From Clavelina lepadiformis (Eukaryota; Chordata; Ascidiacea; Aplousobranchia; Clavelinidae): a stretch of DNA of 64,000 nt. Both the position numbers and the translations under genes were made by a program. Below are positions 25,232 through 34,800 of this stretch, piece by piece; position 1 is the stretch's first letter; each line of letters opens with the position of its first letter. Under the pieces are notes generated by a model that ran no database searches, was not told the origin of the DNA, and saw only the letters and a program-made list of their open reading frames with translations. The stretch spans positions 3,100,001 through 3,164,000 of the forward strand of contig NC_135242.1 of NCBI RefSeq assembly GCF_947623445.1. Direction: 5' to 3'.

Positions 25232-25987
25232 GATCGCGATCTTTATGGCGAATATGGTTGTTGTGTAATACTTCACACAAGTAATTCAACAACGAAAATA
25301 CTTATTTGTCATAGCCTGTATAACACTTTTCTTGCCGCATTTACACTTCATTATAAACAACCTTCTCAATTGTGTTAAGGGAAACGATTTGAACTAAATG
25401 CTGTAGATCGCTTTTGACGTAGCGTATAAACGGAATTAACACATTTCATTTAGAAAAGTGGCAAAATGTTTTAGCTAAAATCCGGTAGCCATCTAATGTC
25501 CATAGTTAAGTGATACTGAAAACAGATGCATCACAGCAATTTTCTCTAAAGAAATTCTTGAAAAACTTTTGTTGAACCTTTATGAATGGAGTGCTTCTGG
25601 TAATAATTTCAAACCTCATCGAAACAGTAACTCTTTGTTAATTTCAGACCTTTTCGAAACAGTATTGATATTTGAGATTTTGTGGGGATCTTCTATAATC
25701 TATTCCTTTACAAGAGTGCTCGTTTACTATTTCAAAATTTATTGAATGTTTAAATATAATAAGTTATAACAACACCAATTTGCATGTACTAAGCCTGTTT
25801 GAACAAAAAGTTAAAAATTCTTTTTGCCATGTTGTCACCTTGGCTTTTTGTAAGATCATTATATATTATCGCTACAAATGTTTCATTAAAAGTTTAGTAT
25901 TGTTGTGATTACTGACGTTGTGTTTGCGAACCTTGCAACTAATTAGGAATTTTTGCTGTTCGACAACAAAACGTAGTTAACTAAATT

Positions 25988-26474
25988 CAGTGATGGTCAA
26001 CGTAATCAGTAATCACATAAGTTAATTAAGTAGAAGTATTGTTACTCCCAGAGAAATCTACTCCACTACAAATAAAAGTTTTGCTATTTAAAACAACTCA
26101 AGTAAGAAGTAGTTTTCGATTTAAAGTATTTGGTTGGGAAAGCACAACTTACCACGAGCTTGCTAAAAGCAATACAAGTGCAGGGAAATGAACAATTTTA
26201 TGAAGCTAAATAGTTTCAGGCATACTTTGTCAGAGCATTGTTACGTGAAAATGAAGTTGTAGACTGTATATCAACGCTTTGTGCAGATTTGATTGCAAAT
26301 GAAAATTACTGCAAATTGTCTTCGAACTAAACTACTTCAGCATTTGGTAAACCTACTCAAGTGCGTTATTTTGGACTAAAACTATTTAAGTAGGCTAAAA
26401 GTAGAAGTACCCATGAGCAAAACTACTTAGTAAGTAGCCAAAGTAGAAGGAACTTAAGTTGCTGACCATCACTG
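25988..26474. mobile_element. hAT-type MITE, 487 bp
   Basis: Begins CAGTGATGGTCAAC and ends GCTGACCATCACTG, near reverse complements. Flanking 8-bp repeats are ACTAAATT (25980-25987) and ACTAATTT (26475-26482), 7 of 8 matching. The interior is AT-rich with repeated AAGTAGAAGTA-like motifs and no coding frame. Confidence 0.82.
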
Positions 26475-26737
26475 ACTAATTTCTGAAGCTTGCATTGTTT
26501 TGGTTAATACTAATTTATCTTGACCAGTCAAGTTCTAATCGCTTTCGACTCGAAAATCTAAGCTCTGTTCATGTAAATGTTTTTTTTTATTAGTTATGTT
26601 TTATTATTGCAAGTCATTCGATTTTCACCGAAAGTTGGATTACTGTACGTCACCAAGGCAAAAACTTAAGTAACTGTATTCAGTCCAAAATATTGACGCT
26701 GAGTTCGCTTGAATATAGACACAGTTTAAGATTTTAG

Positions 26738-26929
26738 ATGGTTAATATGCCCTCAATCGTTTTTCAACGCGGAAGATTAAAGCAAGTTAGTTTGTTTACT
26801 AGGCTATATAAGTACAGATTTTTTTCAAGATCAAAACTTACTTTGGTTTCCACAGCATTAGGCTTATTAGTAGTCATGTTTTTTTATGCCAGTGATAATA
26901 CTGTACGTTCGAAAACATGGCCATGTTAG
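26738..26929 (+). CDS. Possible small single-exon gene, 63-aa one-pass membrane protein
   Basis: A 63-codon frame starting at ATG 26738, directly after GATTTTAG, which could serve as a splice or spliced-leader acceptor. It has a basic N-terminal half (RLKQ, RLYKYRFFSRSK) and then one hydrophobic segment (about residues 36-51, LTLVSTALGLLVVMFFYA), i.e. N-in type II or tail-anchor-like topology. An AATAAA at 26960-26965 follows the stop by about 30 nt. It lies between two MITEs. No family is recognised. It could equally be a first exon left over from a type II membrane protein, or chance. Confidence 0.3.
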   Translation: MVNMPSIVFQRGRLKQVSLFTRLYKYRFFSRSKLTLVSTALGLLVVMFFYASDNTVRSKTWPC

Positions 26930-27092
26930 AATAAGCCTTTGTTTGATCATAAAGTTTTTAATAAAAAGCGTTTCAATTTACAATAAGCTGCTTATCCAAT
27001 GAGATTTGAAATTTTCCGAACAAGCAATCAAGTGTTGCTTTTACAAGCTCTATCCAAATAATTATTACATCAGCGATGCGAAGCCTATAAAG

Positions 27093-27430
27093 CAGTGATT
27101 CCCAAACTGTGTGCCGCGGCACACTAGTGTTCCGCGGCACACTAGTGTTCCGCCACAGATTCTCAGGTGTGCCGCGAATCTTTTTGGAATTTTGGAAAAG
27201 AACTGTATAAATATTTAAAATAAGGCATGCAGACAAGGATATGCGACTTAAAAGCTTTCTAGCTGCTTCAATAGCTGAGAAATAAGCACATGTGACGATG
27301 AAACCAATTATGGCATTGTCGATAGAGTAGGGTAATTTTTTAAAGCAACATTTCTTCTCTTGTAAGTGTGCCGCGAGCGTTTTCTAATTTTTCTAGTGTG
27401 CCACAAGCTGAAAAAGTTTGGGAACCACTG
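27093..27430. mobile_element. hAT-type MITE (CAGTGGTTCCCAAAC group), 338 bp
   Basis: Starts CAGTGATTCCCAAACTGTG and ends AAAGTTTGGGAACCACTG. Perfect 8-bp target duplication CTATAAAG on both sides (27085-27092 and 27431-27438). Near the left end an 18-bp unit, TGTTCCGCGGCACACTAG, is tandemly repeated. The exact duplication suggests a fairly recent insertion. It shares end sequence with the element at 61696-61953. Confidence 0.92.
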
Positions 27431-27594
27431 CTATAAAGTATAAACTATGTCAATTTGTGGTCAAATTGATTCCGCCGAAATATTTAACCGTTCCGATTGG
27501 CAAACCTGGATTTAAGGCAACGCACTATTTTCGAATTTAAAACAGGTAAGAACTAATAAATATCATATTATTCTCTTTTACGCTTAATTCGGGT

Positions 27595-27610
27595 GGCTCT
27601 GAAAAGAGCC
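27595..27610 (-). terminator. Histone mRNA 3' stem-loop
   Basis: On the minus strand, 37 nt after the H2B stop, the sequence reads GGCTCTTTTCAGAGCC followed by ACCC. This is the conserved 6-bp stem with 4-nt loop that SLBP binds to direct 3' processing of replication-dependent histone mRNA. A purine-rich stretch (AAAAGAG) lies just downstream and may be the U7 site. Confidence 0.93.
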
Positions 27611-27646
27611 GTTTTACTGTCTAAGACTAGTTACAAAATGACTAGC

Positions 27647-28006
27647 TTACTTGGAACTGGTGTATTTTGTTACAGCCTTTGTTCCTTCTGACACTGCATG
27701 CTTGGCAAGTTCTCCAGGTAACAGCAACCGAACAGCAGTTTGAACTTCACGACTGCTTATGGTCGAGCGCTTGTTGTAATGACACAAGCGTGAAGCTTCT
27801 CCTGCAACTCTCTCGAACAAATCGCTCACAAACGAGTTCATGATCTTCATCGCCTTGCTTGAGATACCGGTGTCTGGATGGACTTGTTTCAAAACTTTGT
27901 AGATGTAGATGCCGAAGCTCTCCTTGCGACGATGACGACGTTTCACTTTCTTCTCTTGTTGAGGCTTCTTCGCCACTAATTTCTTTGGTCCTTTAGATGC
28001 TGCCAT
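27647..28006 (-). CDS. Histone H2B, replication-dependent
   Basis: Intronless 119-residue core histone. A short basic tail (about residues 1-28) leads into the fold, [20 protein letters not shown], then the conserved [40 protein letters not shown] and the C-terminal [17 protein letters not shown]...YTSSK with the ubiquitylated lysine. Differences from common H2B include Cys in RLCHYN (usually Ala) and Lys in SKAMKIM (usually Gly). The gene stands alone, not in a cluster. Stem-loop 3' end, TATA box and octamer all point to S-phase expression. Confidence 0.97.
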   Translation of the reverse strand: MAASKGPKKLVAKKPQQEKKVKRRHRRKESFGIYIYKVLKQVHPDTGISSKAMKIMNSFVSDLFERVAGEASRLCHYNKRSTISSREVQTAVRLLLPGELAKHAVSEGTKAVTKYTSSK

Positions 28007-28067
28007 GATAACAAGAATATATTTTATACAAATATATAAGAATGACGTGAAAGTACTTCGCCTGACA

Positions 28068-28075
28068 TATTTATA
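28068..28075 (-). promoter_or_regulatory. TATA box of H2B
   Basis: The minus strand reads TATAAATA about 60 nt upstream of the H2B start codon, leaving room for a short 5' leader. Confidence 0.7.
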
Positions 28076-28084
28076 TCCTTAAAT

Positions 28085-28092
28085 ATGCAAAT
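28085..28092 (-). promoter_or_regulatory. Octamer (ATTTGCAT) of H2B promoter
   Basis: ATGCAAAT on the plus strand is ATTTGCAT on the minus strand, the OCT-factor octamer that marks H2B promoters in many animals. It lies 9 nt upstream of the TATA box. CCAAT-type motifs (ATTGG on plus) follow at about 28142 and 28174, a standard H2B promoter order, and suggest NF-Y input. Confidence 0.75.
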
Positions 28093-28940
28093 GACCTTTC
28101 TAATTTAACAATATTTAACCAATAAAATTTGAAGCAATTTTAATTGGCTGACAGCGCAAATTTCTGTGCTACGATTGGCCGACAGCTCGACACGCTTCCT
28201 GAAATACAAGTTGCAGACGACGTTGTGCATTTTGCAGTGGCGATCTTCAAGCACCTTGAACAGAGGATTTTTCCTCGTTTTTGATGATTCTAAATTTAAG
28301 CACACATATTTTAGCGATTTTTGCCTAATTAGTTCTACGCAAATGGCAGATGCGAGATGGCAGAATACTGTATATAATTAAATGCTTTCATCAACTGTTT
28401 CAATTTATTCTTGTTTTGATAAAGAAGAATGTTGTTCGAAACATGTTAGCTATTAAATTAATAAAATATTTATGCCTGTTTCCGTGGCTCTTATGGCAAC
28501 CACTTGTTCCGTAGTATGCAGCTCAACCCGATCAAAGATCCTTTTACTAGATGTCTCTAGGCAAATCATGCTGTAAAAATTCCCCCAAATTGCAAATTTC
28601 AGACAGGCCTGAAAGTCCGATTCCGGCAGCAGGATGAGTTTACTTGAGTCAAGCTATAGGAAATAGTGTCTGGCGAGCATTTTCTCTTTTGTAACTCGCA
28701 TCCTAAATACTGAATAAAAAGCTCTACATTTTTGTATTTCAGTTTGATTTTGCCCGGGAAGTGTACGATACAAGATAGCTTACAAGTTCTTATGATATAT
28801 TTATCGGACTACAAAGTTTCACAAGAAATCTTAGCTTTCAAAAAGTTGCTGCCTAGTAGCCTGGAGTGGTATAATAGTATCTTCACATATATATGGGCAA
28901 ATTGTGTGTTAGTGTTATAGCTTAACTGGTACATAGAAAC

Positions 28941-30221
28941 ATGGCCGATGTCCATGAAATTGATGAAGATGACTGCAACACGGATAACAGCAATATAATG
29001 AAACAAACTGTACCAGGGGTCATTTACATAAGTTTTTTACCACCAAGAATGACTCCATTACATTTACGCCAGATATTTGAGAAATACGGTGAAGTTGGTC
29101 GCATATTTTTGCAGCCAGATGGTAAGAAAATGTACTGCTAGGCCATAGTGGAAAGTATGACACTGTCACACACTAGGTTCATCAACGTGCACACAAAATT
29201 TTATTATCTTCACGCCGATTTATGATAAATAAACAAAGATCCAGTTGCTTGAGCCTTAATTTATAATAAATTAACAAAGAATTGAGGCTTTAGTGCACGC
29301 TATCACACCAACATTTGCGTCGTTGCATGCACGAGTTTTCCTCGTTAAGTGCCATACTTTCCAGTCGGGCTGGTAGGCTGTATTTTAGTTGAAAATGATG
29401 ATTTGTATCATGCACAAGTATTGTTAGCATGTATACTTGACTTGTTAATCTGTCATTAAATCTATATTATCAAAACTTGCAGAAAGAAAAGTTACCAAGA
29501 AAAAGGGCCGTCCGAAATACAACAAAGGTTCATTCACTGAAGGGTGGATTGAAATGGGTGACAAAAAAGTTGCCAAGAAAATTGCTCTTACATTTCATAA
29601 CACGCTCATGGAAGATGGGAAAAAGTCCAAGTTTTCCGACTATACATGGAATTTGAAATACTTGCACAGGTATGCCTACTGTTTGTCATTGTGCATTAAA
29701 ATTAGTATGATTAAATCAAAATATTCAAATATATACCTAAGTGAAAAATATTAATGTTGCAATAAAGTTCTAAGCTCATGTTCTTTTACATTCTATCAGC
29801 ATTACTAGAAACTATGATGCATGAATTATTAGTATTAACACCGACTATTTATGGAAGGTTTCGATGGGGTCATTTAACTGAGAGGTTGGCTCATGAAAGA
29901 GAAGTTCGGAAGCAAAAAATGAGAGTTGAACAATCGCAAGCAAGACGAGAGACAGCTGCATTTGTGGCAAATATTGATGCCGGAAAACGGCTAAAAAGTA
30001 TTAAGGAGCGCCGAGAGAAGAGAGGCGACGTTTGGCAAGAAAAAAGAAACCCAAGGAAAATCAAACAACGAAAAACTGTCGAAGAGATGAGATTAGAAAA
30101 ATTACACAAACTAAATGAAATTCCATTAGAAAAAGATGTAACTTCGCAAGATTTCAAAAACACCAGCAACAAAGCAATTGACTCTAAAAAAGTGGTTTTA
30201 AGTAAAATATTTGGTAGCTAA
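28941..30221 (+). CDS. ABT1: Activator of basal transcription 1 / Esf2-like RNA-binding protein
   Basis: Nucleolar RRM protein whose yeast counterpart Esf2 is needed for 18S rRNA processing in the SSU processome. Three exons (28941-29121, 29483-29669, 29858-30221) join in phase to give 243 residues. An acidic start is followed by the RRM: GVIYISFLPPRMTPLHLRQI, FEKYGEVGRIFLQPD, then the family's KKGRPKYNKGSFTEGWIEM insertion and KFSDYTWNLKYLHRFRW. The C-terminal part is a charged helical region (HLTERLAHEREVRKQKMR...) with basic runs. The gene is divergent from H2B, with starts about 935 bp apart. Exon order and the RFRWGHLTE junction match the family. Confidence 0.9.
29147..29365. mobile_element. 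Putative MITE in ABT1 intron 1
   Basis: Ends are near reverse complements: TGGAAAGTATGACAC on the left and GTGCCATACTTTCCA on the right. No matching target duplication was seen and there is no coding frame, so the family is unknown. Confidence 0.45.
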
Positions 30222-31808
30222 TATATTCCATTTTGACCCAGTGTAGATACTTTATTGAACATTTGCTGAATCGTTGTTTTGCTTTCTTTTTTCGCTGCAT
30301 CATACTTTGTAAGCTATTGCCATTAGTACCGAGTAGTTGCACTAAATTTGGTTGCAGAAATCAACTTTAAAATATCAGTTCCTTCATCTAAAAATTTACA
30401 GGCACCTAAGTAGAGGTTTAGGATTAAATAGATATAATCAATGATAGGTATAATCTAAATCTCCTTGGTCAAGGGTGATGCCAATCATCCAAATACGGAT
30501 TAGATTAGATTCACACATTTTTCAACTGTTCTTGTGCCCAATAGCTTTGTGATAAATGCACAAATAATAGTTCTTGAAGTTATTTTATTCTCTGCTTTTC
30601 TGTAAAGGTTTCATAATAACTCATCTTATTGGTTTCCAGGGCATTGCATCCAAGTGTAATTGCTCATTTTAGACTAATGATGATTTGTTTTTAAAATTGC
30701 AAGTTTTTAATTGAGTATACAGTATATGTAAATTTTACATTGTGTGCAAGCCCAAGGAAACTTAATTTATTCAGAACATGGAATTCTACTCTGCTGAAGT
30801 AATATTGCTTGCTTGTAAAACTGCACCGACCCAGCAGTCGGTGCACTTTGGCATAATTTTCTAAACCTAGTTGTAATTTGCTTTTGCATTGGTCTTAAAA
30901 CCAATCCTGTTGCCAAAGCAGGAGCAACCCAACATGAGCAGTAACAACTGACATCATAAAATTACAATTGGATCATGAAGTAGAAGGTTTATTGTGATGT
31001 TTGAAATTCTACAAATTATATAAATTCAAAGATAAAATGAACAGATGATGGTGTGAGAGATAAATAAAAAATAAGGTGACAAACGTGTAAAAGTGGTCAA
31101 AAATGGATTAAACTGAAAACACTGATTACACAAAGCAACAGTGAAATGACGAAAGCATAAACTTACAAAAAATAAGGCAATGCCAAAAAGTAATAAATAA
31201 ACAGAATGGTCACTGAAATGCAATATATTGTGGTGTGTTAGAAGTTGATTTCAAACTAACCGCGTTAGTCGATGATGGTAATGACATGAAAATTATATCA
31301 TCATTTAATTAATTAATTAATATAAAAGCATTGATAAAAATTCAACTAACTTGTGAAAGAAATTCATTGTAAGTTTCCATTTTCAACTTTGATGCTACTG
31401 TGTGTAATTGCAAGATGGTGTATGATAAAAAGCAGCAAGGTGTTAACAGAAATAATAACTGCACTACTGAAAACGTTTCCAATGATTTTACACAGCTAAA
31501 CTAGAAATATTAAACTTTATCAAAATTTTGTGCAATGTAAAATAAACGAAACAGTGAATCTCAAATGCAAGAAACGATCGCTCTGATCTAACCTATGAAT
31601 CATCCTACAGAAATGTCACTTTTGTGTTCAGGGTAAACTCATGAGTTAAGTTTAATTTGTTCATTTAAGCCTGTACCACCACGTCATAAAAAGCAAGTTT
31701 TCTCGCGAATTTTCATGGATATTGCAAAATAGCTATGTCTATCTGTTTAATGTTTCCCTGAATGTTATTTGAGGCATGCAAGTGATGTCATGGCTTTTAA
31801 CGTCTTTT
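30222..31808. other. Spacer between convergent ABT1 and the ankyrin gene
   Basis: No gene. Contains a compact perfect hairpin at about 30822-30845 (TGCACCGAC / GTCGGTGCA, 6-nt loop) and a TAAT-rich run near 31305-31320. Confidence 0.5.
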
Positions 31809-34800
31809 CTAGTCATTTACATAGCAAGGGTTCAAATTAGTAGTTTGTGGTCCACCCACAGTCGTTTCGTCGTAAACAAGTCTTCTAAGAACGCTCTGAC
31901 GCCGACCTTCAGCGTGAGACGAGGATATTCTCGATTGTGAGTTGCGCGAAGTTAAACGACGAGATTCTGCCAAGCTTAATCTTGCATCTAGTGGACCCAT
32001 TTGAAGCGAAGCTCTTTCGTTCCCGCTAGTGGCGCTGTTTGAAACGTGGCTCACAAATAATCGTTTATCCTCATCAGCCACGTTGATTTTAGTGTCTCTG
32101 AGATCAACATCAACGACGCATCCACGAGATTTTTCTTTCTCAAATTTGCCGCCCAGACGAACAGGAGATTTTGCAAGAGGGGATCCTCCCGAAGATCCAG
32201 GATGCCAATATCGTCTCCTCCTTGAAGGGGAAGGACTCTCGTCAACCTCAACAAGTGATCCAGTTGACAGTGTTTTGTGATGTCTGTGTACGGATGGAGA
32301 TAAAGGTTGGCTCCTCATCTGAAAATACACAAAAAATAACAACAGGCAACTCAAGTTGACTAAATCACTATTTGTACTCGGAAAGTTAAGAATAGCTGAT
32401 TGAAACTCAATCTTCTTACGGTAATTAAGCAAACTTGGAATACATAGATGCAAATATAGGTGTTGTCATCCTACTGAAATTTTTTTGACCATTTCAACCT
32501 ATTGAAATGGTCATTACATTTCGTTTATCTAAGATGGTAGTTGTCACCCATACATCTTCTGATGGACTTCCAACAGATTTTTCCTCATCATCCAAGGCAG
32601 TCACTTCTGTGTAGTTTGGATGAAGTACGGAATTCGCTGTTCCAATCAACACTCTTCCACTAGACTTTAGTTTTGCTCGTGCCCTCTGAGTAATCCTTCC
32701 TCTTCCCACATCCCCTTAACAACATACCAGTCATAAAATGTTAGTTTTTTGCAAAAAAATCAAAAAAAAATTTCTATCTATAATTCGGCTGTGAGTTACA
32801 AAGTAGAAGCCATAATGAGCTAGGAATTGTATTGGTGTTTTATGTTCGATTGGTACACGTTAAATTGAAAAACTGTAGAATCATGCCGAATGTGATGTCA
32901 TTTATGTTGTTATTCGTTCAAAGTGTCATGACACGTGACAGGATAATGGTAAGTTTCACCTACCACTGGCAATAAATTATTCTCAGGTACAACGTATCTA
33001 CAAATGTCCACACAAATCCAGGCCTGTTGACAAATATTTGTGGTATATACTATGATTTATGAAATAGCAAAACCTCTTTGATTCACAATGTCATTCTCAA
33101 AACAATAATATTCAAACACCTGAGTGTTTCGCCTTGAATTGGCGATAAATGGAATTGTTTAGATGAGGCATTGCAACTTTGGTGGCATCACATGCTGAAT
33201 CTCTGTTAATAAGAAAATAATTGTACTCAGTATGATATGTAATTTAATATATTACAAGCTCGGCAAAATCAGTCAAACACACCCACAGATTGGGTTTACA
33301 CACCCACAGATTGGTTACCTGTTTGTTTTCGCTTCAGTTTTAACTGATTTCAATCTGATGTGTTTCTTTAAAGGAAGAGAAACACTGACTTGTGTTGAGG
33401 CGACAGTTGCATGGGAAGAAACGCCGTCAAGGGATGATGGACTGCAAACAAGTTTTTACAAGTTAGATATGAATTTGATGATTTATAGCACAAGTCACAG
33501 TTGCAATCAGTGACTATTTGACAAGTGCCATTATATGATACAATTTGTAAACATAGACAAACTTTTAAACAAGTCATAAATCAACAATGACCTGGCATTA
33601 ATGTTACCGTTTCACAATTTTTAGCCTCAGACCGAGGAAATTCTTTGCCCGACTTAAACTCATTAATGATGAATGTCTGGGACAAGATTTCCAACGAATG
33701 GAATTATGACCATTTGTTCATTGCCTGGCAACTGGAATGTACCTGTAACGACCAGTCTTGTCTATTCCGCTGTCTCTGTCATCTTCACTTGTTAAACAAA
33801 CTTTACTTCCATTTTTTGATAAATCTGTTGTTTGACTTTTCACATTTGCAAGATTACCATCACTGGCGGATCTAAACAAACAAAGTTTTCTTATTCCACA
33901 ATCGTAAAAGCGTCATTGTGGGTCAGGCATATTACAAATTGGTCTTTATTTGTCAATTACATAGGTACTTGAATTAGCGAGCAACATAACACACCTTTCT
34001 AACTTAAACTGGTTTTTAACTGAATGTTAATTATCAAGCTATATTGTAACCGTCAATCCGTAATACACACAAAACATAACGTATGACAAACTTTACTGAA
34101 CTCTGATATAAGCACCTATACGTGTGTATTATGCAACAATACCTCACTAACGTATCCCTAATGTCCAGGTTAGACATTTGTATGTGAACACTTGGGTCGC
34201 TGATAAAACTGTTGTTTGCTGAACTGTGTTTATCAGAAACGACTAGATCCAGAGGAAATGCTTGTCGTGTGATACCGAGAACATCATGACGCTCTGTGTC
34301 GTAACTTTCCTGTGAGGACAAAGATATTACAAATTAAACAGAAAGTTTAAACGGTCGCAGCAAAAGCACACCCACAATAAGGCAAATCAAAACAGTAACA
34401 AGTTCAAAAGACATTTTAACAATGGTTGGTGGAAAAACTTAAAAATGCACAAAACAAACCTTCATAATTCTTTTCACGGCATCACTCATTCTTATCTCGA
34501 AACTTGCCAAGACAGGATCTGGTGGGTGAGACTTACTCTTACTGCTGATAAGTGGTTTCTTAGGCCGTATGCAAAGACAAATCTTCCAACACAAATCATA
34601 AAAACTATTACATAACGAAAAAAAGGTAATAAGAGAAAGAAAATCAACATACAGTGCTTCTGCGATTATCCTTTCCAGTTGGGACCGTTATGTTTTGAAA
34701 TTTGAGCGGATAAGCAGGAAAACAGGTAACTCAATTCTTATATTTAAGAGATAAAACGATTCTTTTAAGTTTTATGCTCACAGAAATCAAAAGAAAATCA

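Noticed and set aside
30820-30847. MicroRNA precursor
   Set aside because: The stem is only 9 bp with a 6-nt loop, too short for Drosha/Dicer processing.
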